The notes below the pieces were generated by a model. That model had not been told where the DNA came from, did not search any database, and saw nothing but the letters and a program-made list of their open reading frames with translations. A stretch of 64,000 nt of DNA from Pterois miles. Taxonomy: Eukaryota; Chordata; Actinopteri; Perciformes; Scorpaenidae. Below are positions 18,929-32,404 of the stretch, in pieces. The position numbers were made by a program, and so were the translations under genes. Every line of letters starts with the position of its first letter. The stretch's first letter is position 1. Location of the stretch: positions 4,890,501-4,954,500 of the forward strand of contig CAMQGK010000604.1 in NCBI GenBank assembly GCA_947000775.1. Direction: 5' to 3'.

Positions 18929-21900
18929 CTGCACAAACAGGACCAAAAAAGTATAAATACATAGATACAGCATCTACAAAAAGGAGGTGTAATGACTGTT
19001 TTAGGTGTCTAAGCAGCACCAGGGTCAATGCCTGTGTCTTGTCCTCGCAGTGCAAGGAGGCAGCATTACAAGAATACTTTTCATCTTCGGTTCCTCCTTT
19101 ATAGCTCAGACTCTCTGAGGCAGACATCCATCTGTCTCACCTTCCCTTATGTTACATTAAATGCCCCACATTTGTTCAAAGTCCTACTTCTCCTCCCTCC
19201 CCACCTGTGCCTGTGCTGCTGCTGCTGCTGCCGCCGCTGCCGCCGCCTGCTCCTGCTCTTGCTCCTGGTAGTATTGGGAGGCTCGTCGGTCCTCCTCCTC
19301 CTGAAGCTTTTTTGCCAGCTCTAGGTCACTGATGCCCTCGGGGAGCTGCTCCCACTGTAGGTCCTGGCTTTGCTGCTCCTGCTGCAGCGACAGCGCCATC
19401 AGATAGTCCTGACACACATGAACGTGCACAAAGAGAGAGAAAAAGACTTGATGATTTATGAGCAAAGTGGTCGCTGCGATGTGCTTGGATTATGCAACTT
19501 CCTCAGCCTATCCTGACACCGACCAATCCACACGCAAGCACAGCCACAATCTACCATTGCAGTTCCTTACTTGTTAACTCAGCCATTTATGACAGTCTTT
19601 CATCATTTTCATTTGCTGTACTATCATTATACTTTTTATAGTAATTAGCTGCGGTGCAGTTTACAACATGTCCTTTATGCTGGTGCTATCCCTTGTATTG
19701 TATTCAGTATCTTTATCACTGACAAAGACCCAATTTCCCCTCTGGGATCATTACAAGTTTTCTCCAATCTAACAGAATTGATTATGAGAGCAGAATATTG
19801 CCTGAATGGATTTTTCTCACCAACCCCATCTTGGAGATAAGCAAGGAGAATAAAAAGTAATATCCCCTACGCTCTTGTCTCGTCTGTGCGTGTGGAAGCA
19901 AAGGCAGACAATTTGTCGGCGAGCTCTGCGTTTGGACCACTCAGGCCGACCAATGAGCAGACAGCTGTGAAACCAGCCAGGAGACATAAACCCAACGCAT
20001 TGGGGGCCGGTGTGGAGACAGTGTGGCACAGCAAAGCATGGATGAGAATGGAGAGGGGCGCCATGCAACCCTGACATGCTTTTCAGGCTGTATGTGTGTT
20101 TAAAAAGCTGGTATGGATGAACTATAACACATAAAATTATCGAGAAACTTCCCTTATTTTCTCCTTTTTTTAAATCTGGGATGGTGCAGGTTACTTTTTT
20201 TTTTGTAACTGGTGTTCCCTGAGATTTGATGTCATGTGTTTTGTTTCTATTAGTCTCTCCTTTCCACAAGTATTTCTCCAATGTCTGTATAGTAGCACAA
20301 TGAAGACCAGCATGACCTGAAGCCAAATTCGCACTACACGACTTTCAAACTTACTGTCTTGTAATCAGAAGTCTTTGAGTCGTTGTGGTTTTCACACTCA
20401 TACATTTTGTCACGAAAACACATGCAAAACATACATGGTAAATGATGTGACACCATACCAGAGATACATTGCTGATGTTGTTGACACCGGTTTCCACACT
20501 CTATTTTACTATTTATTCCTCTAACAACAACTTTGCCCCATGTTGCAAATACAACACATACATTAAGTTCTTGTTGTTACAGGGACCCCTTCTCCCCTCA
20601 ACCTGTGTCTTGTGCTCTCATTGGCTGATTCCAGATATTTAGCATGCTAGATATCTGGAATGTGTCTGCAAGGCACCGGCTCGCACTTGCGGGCCTGTTT
20701 GAGCAGCTCATACATGATGCTTGAGTGCCACTGCGAGTGGCGAGCCGACGCGGATTTGCCCCTGATCTGGGGCTTTTGTCTGTAGTGTGAACTAGACATT
20801 ACTGGTCTTCGATTCTGTCTTGGCCTTTGTAGTACACTGATGGTGTGAAAAGCACATCATGATTAAGCACAATCATGGTTTTGGAGTGGATAATTTCTGG
20901 TTCTGCTTGTCTTGCCTGCATCAGTGCTCAGACCTGGTCTATCTGATCCTGCTGGCCACGGTACACGGTCTCTGGATCGGAAGGAGGCCGCAACCGGAAC
21001 TCGGAATCACAGAAGTTGCCGTCTCCGTCGACGTTGTGCAGACTCTCCCAGACGACTTTCTCCTCTGTCAGGAAGCCTTGGTCTGTAACCAGGAGGTACA
21101 GCTGGCCCTAGGAAACAACCACACATACGTTACATACACACATCTTATCGGACATACAGGACTGCATGGTTTCTACACACCCTCACAATCTGCATGTTTA
21201 TCATGTGTGATTGGATGTATTTGTACATGTACAAGTGTAGCTGAGTGATTGCAAGAGAACTTAGGCTGCCATCTGAGGGTTATAGGTGACACACACAGCT
21301 TTGCTTACATTGGCGCAGACAGAGTACTATTCAGAGTCAAAGTAAGCAGGCTCTACTTCCCCTGCTGCAGATAACAGGAAAGGTCTGTCCACGCTGCAGC
21401 GATATGGCAAGCCAGCTGTTTGTCGGGGCTGTTAGAGATGGGACGCAAACCTCTGAAAGGGTTATCCTGATTAGCCTAATATTGTCTGTCTATTACAAAT
21501 ATATACATACAGTAGCTTTCATCAGGTTGAAGGACATCTTACACCAAGTCTGTGTGGCGAGCACTACGAGAAAATACTGAAGTGCTTAAGCAGAATGGGA
21601 TGAGAAAGAAGACAAGAGGTTGATGGCAACACTTGATAGGAAGCTATTTTTCTTAATCTACTGCAAATGTAAAAACTCAATTAAACATTACTCAAAGGCT
21701 TTTCTATAAAAATCAACTATTCATCAAAGAGAAAGCAAGCAGCTGAACTATTTCTTACTGAACAGCCGGCAGAGAAGCATTTAATTAAAGTTAAATATGT
21801 TTAGCTCACAGGCAAAATACAGGGCAGTCTGTTTAAGATTGCAAAGGTTGAGATTGCTGATATCTATATGAACATTAGCAATAAAAGAGAAAGAAATCTA

Positions 21901-24900
21901 CCTTTATGTGGTTGAGGCTTAAATGCGCAGTGTGTGGGATCTGGTAGCATCTAGCATTGAGGTTGCAATGTGCAACGTGCCAAGTGTATAGCAGGACTAT
22001 GGTGGCCAGCGTGAAAGTGAAAATGCGAAAGTCCCTATCTATAGCGAGTGTTTGATTTGTCCTTTCGGAACTACTGTAGAAACATGGCGGCCGGTGTTGT
22101 GTCGAGTACCGATTCTCATTGATATGCGTTTCCCCCTACTTAAACCAACCCTTATCTCTAACAGCCCACACAGGGAACATCAGCAACATGCCGCAAACCT
22201 GTTTTTATTTCACCGTCCATGTTAACAGGTTAGAGCAGCCACATTCAGGAAACATTCCAGGGCTGCCGGCAGGATCTTCCAGCTGCCGGCTGCATTAGCA
22301 TCTAGGTATTATAGTCTTATGAGACAGTCTCATCCACCAAAACTGGATGGTCTCAAGAGAATTTGGGAAAAGGATCTAGAAGGGGAAATAGCCAATGAAA
22401 TGTGGAAGGAAATTGTGGGGTCCTGGTGTAAGGAATGGAAGTACAGACTAATTACACATAGGATCATTCATAGAGGATATTGGACTGTAAAATGGCAAGA
22501 CTGAAACGATGGGATTCAGATATATGCTGGAGGTGTGGTCGGAGCAGAGGCACACTCTAACACATGCTTTATGAATGCCAAATGACTTGGACCTTATGAG
22601 AAAATATAATAACATTCCTCAATAAAGTGCCTGGAATAGAGATGCTACAGAGCCCTGCGCTCTGTGTATTAGGTATAATAACAGAGGGAGGGACGATATC
22701 GACTCAGCAGATTCTGTGGTATAGATGGGCCCTTACTACAGATTGTAAGATTGTCCTCAGACACTGGAAAACTAAAAACATAATCCCTTTTAATGAATGG
22801 ATGGAAGAAATTACCAAAATAACCAATTATGAACAACAAATTTTCAAAATGGACAATAGACTGGAGGTATACTGGATGTATTTTTAGAAATATGGGGCCC
22901 CTGTATGAATACAGTATTGAATGACTAACTAAGGAGAGGCTGATAAGGTTATATGCAAGATGTTATTATTATTTTTATTATAACTTTTGGAAAAACAATG
23001 AACTTAGAGCAGCCACACTGCCTGCATAGCAGTATGGCTCAGCTGCATGTCAGCTGCGTCTCCTCTAAGATTCGAGATCTCGCCTTTTACCATGTGCCGC
23101 ATGCGGCTTAATGTCTGTCTGTAGAGTATGTCACAGACATGAAAAAAATGAAGGTATATTTTTAAATCAACGCCTTAAAGCCTTTTTCTGAAGACATAAT
23201 TTATTTCATAGCACAAGGCTTTTATTCTGAAATATTTGGAGGACAATGCTGTAGAAAATGTAGTGACTTGCAGGGCTCCATGACTGGATAAAGTACCAGC
23301 TTTTAATTGTGGATTATTGCTATTATTTACAAATGAGTACACTTTTTAACATTTTCCTGTCCATTCTATTGTAACAAAAACACAGTGATTCGTAATTTCA
23401 GGTGATTATACACTAATGAAAACATACTTATTAATACTATATTGCATTTCTGCCAGTTGATCCCGCTAAATGTTACACACTGGTCCTTTAAAATCGCAAA
23501 GGCAGTTTTGCTGATATCTGCATGAACATTAGCGATGACAGGAATCTATTGTACGAGATGGAGGCTTCTGTCAAAAACACCCATTAAAATAACAGAAAAC
23601 AGTAATTGTGCTGTAAAAGTACCAGGCTTCAAGGTGCTTGTCACTGACTGGAGGGGCAGTTCATAACACATCCTGACCAATTTCAGTTGCTGCAGTTTCT
23701 AAAGTGAGCTCTACAAGTGCTTCTCAACCTCACTCGTGTTAATAACGGCAACACTTACGGGGAAGGTGTTGTCCTCCAGTACTTCTGCAGTGTTTACCTT
23801 GTATTTGATCATGGTGCTGAAGTGGTTATTCCTGAAGAAGACACAGAGCTCTCCCTCCTGTACGGTGGATGTGAGCTCACATAAGCCGTGGTACGTAAGC
23901 TGCGTGGCTGTGCTGCTCAGAAACTGCTCTGCCACGATGCCTGAGGTGAGAGAAGAGGAAGAAACTCAGAAAAACAAGGAAGGAGAGACTGTTTGAGCAA
24001 ATTCAGAAACATGAACTCATTATAAGTCTTGCTTGATACTTTATCATATCTTTGTTTATGCTTTTAGACTATGTATTTTGCAGAATATATGTTGATAAGC
24101 TTCACCTGTGAGTGACTAAAGCAGTGATGAAGATAATCAGTTATTTAGGAAGGAGCACAACTTTCTCATGTACATGTAAATGAATTCCACAGACCAGTGG
24201 AAAAGTCGTCCGCACTACTAATCAAGCGATCCTTACTCATTCATCGGTCACTATTTGGAAAGCATACTGGAAACGCTGCGGTAATGTCTGTAGTAGCTAT
24301 TTGAACATCGTGACTCATTCTGTAACTACAGTGAACTCAATATAAGCTGAGAGGCAGATGGTGAGTGACATCTGTAAGACTGAGCAGCATTGAATGGGGA
24401 GCAAACAGTGTGATAATCAAACAGACAGAAAACAGTCTATACCCCAGAATGAGCCACAACTTTTACAGATTGGCGGAAAAGATCTATTGAATACTTCCTG
24501 TGAAGTATTTCTGCTATGAATGCAGAAATGCAACAGAAAGCAGTATCAATATCATCATCGACTAAAGGCTTGGGTTGGCAGTGGACCAGCTGACAACTAT
24601 TCAGGAAGCTCAGTGTTGAATGAGCAAATACTTTTAGTGGAGATGTTACTGGCAGCTGGTGAGAAAAGTGTGAGCAGTGTGAAAGTAGGTCATTTGATGT
24701 CATGTATGTCCTGGTTTTATTTTGAACTTGGGTCTGTGGTTTTGTGCAGAATGTGTTTGCACTGGACAGTCCAGTGAACATATGTCACGTAATGAACGGG
24801 CCACTGAACTAATGTCACACTGCACTCTGGTTCTTGTGCAAAGTTGTACTTGCTAAATATAAAACTAAGACAGTCAAAACTGAAAGAAAGGGGATTTCAG

Positions 24901-27900
24901 AAGTGAAGAGAAAGCACTCACCTTCCCCTGCCAGCTCGCTGTTGTCCGACTGCTTGCAGGATATTATCTTCTCTACCAGCTGGTTGTAGCTGCAGTTGCC
25001 CACTGCCTTGACAATGTCATGCATCTGCAAACAAAAACAACAAAAAATGTAGGAGAGAACATTCACCGAGCTTTGATGCTCTTCTATTAAAAGCCACGGT
25101 AGATTTCTACGAAATTTATCACAGAGACAAACATTCTGGAGACAAAGGCTTAATACTGAAACTACTACCAATGTGTAAACTTGATCCCCTTTTGGTAAAG
25201 TTAACTATCATAATGTAGGATGGTGTGGACACTGTCATTTGAACTTCTGCTTCCAAGAGAGCTCCGGAGCTGTTGGTTTGTTGCAGGAGTGCAAACCAGA
25301 TGAACCAGGACTGTGTAGTAATAGATATGACATTAACATGAATTCAACAACTACTATTACATACTGTATGTGGAACCCATGTGCCGATTGGGAACTGTAA
25401 AGAGCGGGATCTCCTGTATGATTATCCAAACTAATTTGGTAACCATGATAACGTGCATGCTTGGCAATTAAGAGAGCAAAATGTAGAGATCACACTTTAA
25501 CAGCATCTACTGTATCCACTCCGTATGGTGCAAGACGTCAGGGCCTCGTCCCGTTTCTAGCTTTATGAGGCACATTCAAGTTGACTAAAGCTCAGTCCTG
25601 TGGGTTCACTGATGATGGAGGATGACAGTCACCAAAAATCTCTAAGAAACCTTTCCTGTCAGTGCGTATGACTTCATCCATACACCTCTTGGTTTGTTTG
25701 CAATAAGATGCAAAACAGACAAAACAAGACTATGAACCAAACTGCTCCTTCTTTGTGTATTAATGCACAAAAGGACCTGAAATTGTCAGAGCTGATCACT
25801 GTGGGGAAATTTAAGTCCATTTTAAAGGATAGAGCAAATAACACTCATGGTCAATGTGATTGTTCTTAAATTATTCACTGAAATTGTATTAAAATTGACT
25901 ACTTTTATTCATTTTAACTGTTTCTCTATTGCATACTAGCTGGATATTGTGCTCATCCACTTGTAGTGTGTGAAAGTTGTATTTGTCTGCTTTCATTGTC
26001 AGTGTTTACTGTTGTAACAATGTTCGTACTGCTTGAAAAAGAGATTTTAATCTCAACGGGACTTTCACCTGGTTAAATAAAGGATAGATACAAGTGTGAA
26101 AGCGACCTTAGACAAACTGCAGGAACTGGCAGGTAAAATATTTCATCACAATTTGAAAGAGACGTGTCTAGGATAGAGAGGAAGGTAATAAAAGACATTT
26201 CATTTCTGGGAGGTAAAGAGAAACAGCAGCGATGATGAGTAATCCTACCTGGGGGTCAACCAGCCAGCCGTGGTAGAGAGGGATGTCAAGCAGATCAAAC
26301 ACAATGCATTCTGGGGTGTACTCGAAGACTCGCACCCCTGTGAACTTCACGTTCACATCCAGACCTGTCTGCAGCTTGTGCAGCACCGCCATGGCATCGC
26401 TCATGTTCTGGGAGAGCAAGGAGAACAACGGGTCAGTTTTTGTTAAGAACAATAACTGGTGGTTTGCACAAACAAATCTTAGAAAAAGAAATATTTGCTT
26501 GTGTAGTGTTCACATTTTATAGAGCCAAAAGCTGTTCCAGCTGTTTTCATGAGCTGTCTTTTATTGGTTACGTTATTCCCGGTTGTCTGCAACACAGTCA
26601 GCACAGCTCCAGCTATCAGGGATTGATTTTTCTACCTCTACAAGAAGCCATTAGCTGCCACTTATTCCTGTACAATACAAAAAAAAAAAAGCGTTTTGTT
26701 ATATATTCCTGTTTCATGATTACTACACTGTGACTAAGTTGAGTGTGTTATTATATTTACTGCACTTACTTAGGTTTTGCTCTGTTTACTGTCAATCAAC
26801 CTACAACCACAGGAAGAAATGAAAGTCACTGCCAGGAAACAATTTGATATTACAGTTCTGAGTAAGCCCTCGGGCTCATCATTACGAGACATGATATTTT
26901 CCGTTGATAATATTACCAGAGTGGACAAAATATTACACTTATACCATATCACACTATAACACTTGACAATATCATGCAATCCATTAGCTCTGTAATAAAC
27001 AATCTTTTTTATATTTTTGGGGCATTTCTGACTTTTCTGATAGCAAACAGTGGAGACATGTGGTCAGCATAGATTGTATTATACTGTAAGTTGTTCCACA
27101 GAAATCAAAGCCCATGTTTAATGGTTTCTCAAGCATTATTATGTTACAGTTAACAAACCACTACAGAGTTCATCCTACAGCTCCCATCTCACCGGCACCT
27201 CTAGTGTGGGCCATAATCACTTAACAAGGTCAGTAAACCATCTCAACTAAACAATGGACGGATAGCACATGATATTCACTGCTTTTGGTAACTTTAAATG
27301 GCTTTAACTAAAGACATTGCTGTGTCTCTTTGTCCAGATGATGGGGGATGACTCACTGTGGCAGAAGTTAAGTACTGACATCACTTTTTCACATGATACC
27401 ACCAGTCCCCTTCACTATGAACAAAGTGAAGGCCATCAGAGTCTACAATAGGGTGGCAAATAGCTATTATTTTCATTGTTGATTAATCCAGACAGATGAC
27501 AGAACTCAAGATGATGTATATAAAGTACGTAGTGTCACACCAGGGAAGTTACACAAAACAAAGGCTGAAGGCATAAAGATGCCTGGTGCAGGTTTACAAT
27601 CTAAAACCCAAAAGAAAGAAAGATATTCTTATTCCCAAGGGGGAAAATTTTTACCTTTTCACAAAAAAAAAAAAAGAGAAGGGGGCGGGGGGGGGAACCG
27701 GACGAACACAACGTGGTATAAAAATAACTATTTTGGGTTGATTCTGTAATTTGCTCATTGTCTTCAGCTTAAATGATGTATATTTTTTATAACTGTGCTG
27801 CTGCTTATCTTGGCCAGGATACTCAGGGAAATGAGATTTTTAAATTCTGAATGAGATTTTACTCCTGGTTAAATAAATGTCAAATATGTATAAAAAATAG

Positions 27901-30254
27901 CGTATATAAAATTCAGCAAAACCTCCAAGAAAACTCAGCCTGGTCAAAACAGCTGGCAGCTTGAATGCTACTGTGTGCTTGCTTTGTTAATGTTACACAG
28001 ACCCTGAGAAAGTGTTGCTTCACGTATCCTTGGCCTTCAGCTTTCTGTAAGAACATCTTTCTAAATCTGTGCAGCTAATTTCTTAACAGCTTTTTATCAC
28101 CCTGCCAGTGTTTTCTATAGGCGTTACCCTGCTGAAAGCACAATGGCAGATGCCGATTGTTGCAATTGTGATTTCCCTAAAACATTATCAAATTTACAGA
28201 CATATCCAACTTCTGTTTTTTCTTTTTTAAAGCAGCTTTTAAGCCCTGAAGAAGAGTTTCATTAGAAATAAATCTACCACTCTGATCCTGTGGGTTTTTA
28301 TAGGATTTGTCTTCTCCGGTATTCATGTGGACCAAACAGAGCTGAGAAAAATACCTCCCTGTGCTGCTTTTATCACTGATCAGAAAACATCAGAACTTTT
28401 GTGAGGTTTGACTTTGTAATTATTATTTTTTTTAATCTGTGCTTGTAGAGGAATGGTTTTAAAAACTTCCAAAATATTGAAAATGTAGAAAAAAACTGCT
28501 ATATTTCAGTGACTGAACTATGAGTGACGATCAGCAGACCAACCATTTACTGCACTGTGTGATCACATCATATGTATGCCGAACATGTCACATGTACGCA
28601 TCCACACACCTGAGAACCCAACAAAACAGACTAAATCTTGCATGAAGTCTCGGAGCAATGTTTCCCAGCTGGCTCTAAACCTCTGCTGTCATTTAAGTCA
28701 AGGATCAAGATGAGCCTTGCAGCTGAGCCCTACAACTCTGTTATTGTGGGTGTGCAGTTGTGAGTGATAACATTTGATTTCAGCTCTGTCACAATAAACT
28801 TCTAGAAACACAAGAGAAATGACCTGAAAGCAAATCCAATTACTAAACAGATACCAGAACTGTAAAAACCAGCCTACAAACTGCAGATTTATTTGCCGTT
28901 AACCAGCTTTGAAGCATGGCTTAATGATAATTCAATACCACTGTCCAATACCAAAATTTATAATTATAGAAGTGTTTATTTTATGTGTGAGGAGTTCTGT
29001 CTGGTGTACATTATAATATTGGAACACAATTCAATGCACTACACATCAATTACATTATTTTATACATAACAATGTTAACATTTTCTTATATTAGGGCTGT
29101 GACAACTGATTATTTTCATTTTCGATTAATCTGTCAATATATATATATACACACAACATTTATTATTGTTATTATCAAATATCTTGTTTTCTCGACAACT
29201 CAAAGATATTCAGTTTACTGTCATAGAGTAAAGAAACCAGAAAATATTCACATTTAAGAAGCTGGAATCAGAGAATTGGGACTTTTTTTCTTTTAAAAGT
29301 AATCAAACTAATTAATTGATTATCAAAATAGTTGGTGATTATTTTAATAATTGACAACAAATTAATTAATTTACATCACTTAGCATCATATTAATTTCAA
29401 CTACAATATCGACCAGCTTGCTTTGACAAACTTTTGGTCAAGTCATCAAAAAAAAAAAAAAAATTGCATTTTGAATGTGAATCTTTATTTTCCATGATGT
29501 ATTGCAATCCTTGTGTGTGTGTGTACATGTTCTGAAATGCCACATGCAAAAAATGTTCATTCATGTGAATTTCTTCAAATGCTTCTAAATGAATCATTCA
29601 AAAAAAAAAAAATCCTTCCAGGATTATATCGGCTGCTGCGTTTTAACAGACGCGTGTCTCACAGTAGAGTGTGCGGACTGTGTTTTTCGGTTTACAGTAG
29701 AGATATTGTACGTTGTATAAACGGTGAGCTCCTGCAGCTCGGATGCGGAGAGCTGAGGTGAAAAGCCTTCAGCTGAGTGTGGATTAGGACGCTTACGAGC
29801 AGCAGTGAGGGCAGGATTAGCAGCGCTGTGTAATGGACCACATCTCCTCACTTTAGGGCAGAGGTCTCTCCGACAGCAGATGAGTGCTGCTTAGAGATGA
29901 GATGATTAGCAAAGCATCACTTGAATTCATCTGTGCTTGTGTTGGATGCACTTCCACACTTGGCACAGTAATCTGCTGAGGCCTTTCTGTACTTTTACTT
30001 TCACTCTTCTTCAGCCCAGGTGTCTCTGATCAACCCCCTCTTTGCTTTCACACAAAATAAAAACAAAGTCCTGGGAAATTAACTAGTCGTTGAAATTATG
30101 GGATTACAGTGCCAATAATAATTAAAAACAAGAAAATTGGAGAATGAGTCATTTTCCTTGTGCTGCATTTTGAGGTTAAAACCAAAATGTTTCCTTTTGT
30201 TGTTTGTTGATACTGAGATCAAATGCTGCACTACTGCCAAATAAACTAGATCTG

Positions 30255-30317
<63 letters not shown>

Positions 30318-32355
30318 CACATCAGATCTATGAACCAAAAATAACATGTCAATCACTGGAGCACAGAAGTAAACCATTACATAACGCCATGACCCATCAG
30401 TGGGAACTGTAAATAATGAACAGTTTACAAGACTGTAATGTCCCACAAACAATGTGGGTCACACTTTATGAATCATGGCACACATCAGCAGCTGTCACTG
30501 CTCTACATTTCTCTTGGATGAGCTGGAGTTCAACATTCGTCAGCCTGTTTACACACATAAGGAGGACAGAACATATGAGCGCCACAAAGATGCATAGAGC
30601 TGCAGCGATTAATGGATTAATCGTTGAGCTGTCAGTTAATTGGTTTGGTTAGTTTTTTTTTTTTAAGCTGGTCGATACTGTAGTAGCTGTAACAATTAAC
30701 CAATAAATTAATCACCAACTATTTTGATAATCAGTTAATCACTTTGAGTAACTTTAAAGAAAAAAAAAAATCTATCTATCCGATTCCAGCTTCTTAAGTG
30801 TGGATATTTTCTGGTTTCTTTACCCCTCTGTGACTGAATATCTTTGAATTGTGGACAAAACAAATCATTAAGAAGACGTCACCTTGGGTTCTGGGAAACA
30901 CAGATCGACATTTTTCACCATTTTCTGTCCTTTTTTTAGGCAAAACAACTTATCAATTAATCAAGAAAATAATCGACAGATTGAGTTGCAGCCCTTCTTG
31001 TGCAGTGGAGCTATTGTGTCGGATTGCATTAAATTATACATGTGTACCTTTACAAACTGATAATCTCTGATCTTATAATTAGGTGATCCTGCTTTTTAAA
31101 TCTGTGTTTAAAATAAATCTGTGTCCAACACCACAACCTGTCCTGATAGCACAGTGTCTCCTCTCAGTTTCCTCCTGGTACGAACTTTCAAACCATTTCT
31201 TTGTCTCTGACATCATCAACAACTTCTCATGTGTTTGTCTCACTTAATGTCTCTGATTACTCAATTAGAGATAGACTCTTGCTCAGAAGGCCTTTAATAT
31301 GATATGATATGATTACCAGGGCGTCTACCAAACAGTTATGTATGAAAAATTGGCACTGATCATCAAACAGACTAGGGTTAGAGTCACGCTTTTTGAATGC
31401 CATGTTGGGATTTTATCTGCTTTACTCTAAACTAAAGACAGGTTTAAGAAACATTTGTGAACAAGGCCCACTGTTGTGAATTAAAACATAAGAGGCTTCT
31501 TAAACATGATAGCCCATTTCCTCTAGTTGCTGAACAGTCATCATGGATGAATAGCCGGTGTCCACTGAGCCAAAAGCAGAGCAAAACTACACTCTCACTT
31601 CCACAGCTCCTCCGAGTAAATATTTAACAATAGCTAAAGAGCAGCCGTGCAACTGCTATTTTAATCCTCATACGCTCTTGTGGCAGATGATGTTTTTTAA
31701 GCTGAATTTATAAATAGAACTACTTCTGTTATGAACTCGTACGGCTCTTTTCAAAGTCAGGATGGCTTCAGTTGCATTTTAAAAAATCCAATAAGTAATG
31801 AAATCACATCTCTCCAAGATATAAAGAAGAGGACACCTTTTGTTTGACATGCACATAAACATACGTTAGATCCCAAAGCCTGGCCCACTGTAGTCTCCAC
31901 AGCACAGACATGAGGACACCCACAAGCAGCAGAGCTCTCAGGCCAGTGTCTAGGATTAGACTGCCATAATAACTATGCAACACAAACTCTCACCACTCCC
32001 TTACTTTAACCGTGCATGCTCAGGCCACCACTGATTTATTTAAGAGGTTGTATTTCAGCTCAACTTAAATTTAGAAAGACTGATGCAGTGAGCTTCTACG
32101 AGGAGGCTGCGCATTACTTTTTCTCCTCTCTGAATGAGGGACAAGTGTGGCTTGAAATTATTCACAGATGTGCTGGTGCTCTGCCACGCAAGAGGAGGAG
32201 GAGAGGCAGGGCCGCTCCCACACCGTAGGCAGGCAGTGGAGATGGGAGGAAGCAGGGGAGCTGGAGCTCCATCTCCAAGTGCCACTCATGGTGAAACACA
32301 CACACACACACACACGCACGCACGCACACGCACACGCACACGCACACGCACACGC

Positions 32356-32404
<49 letters not shown>

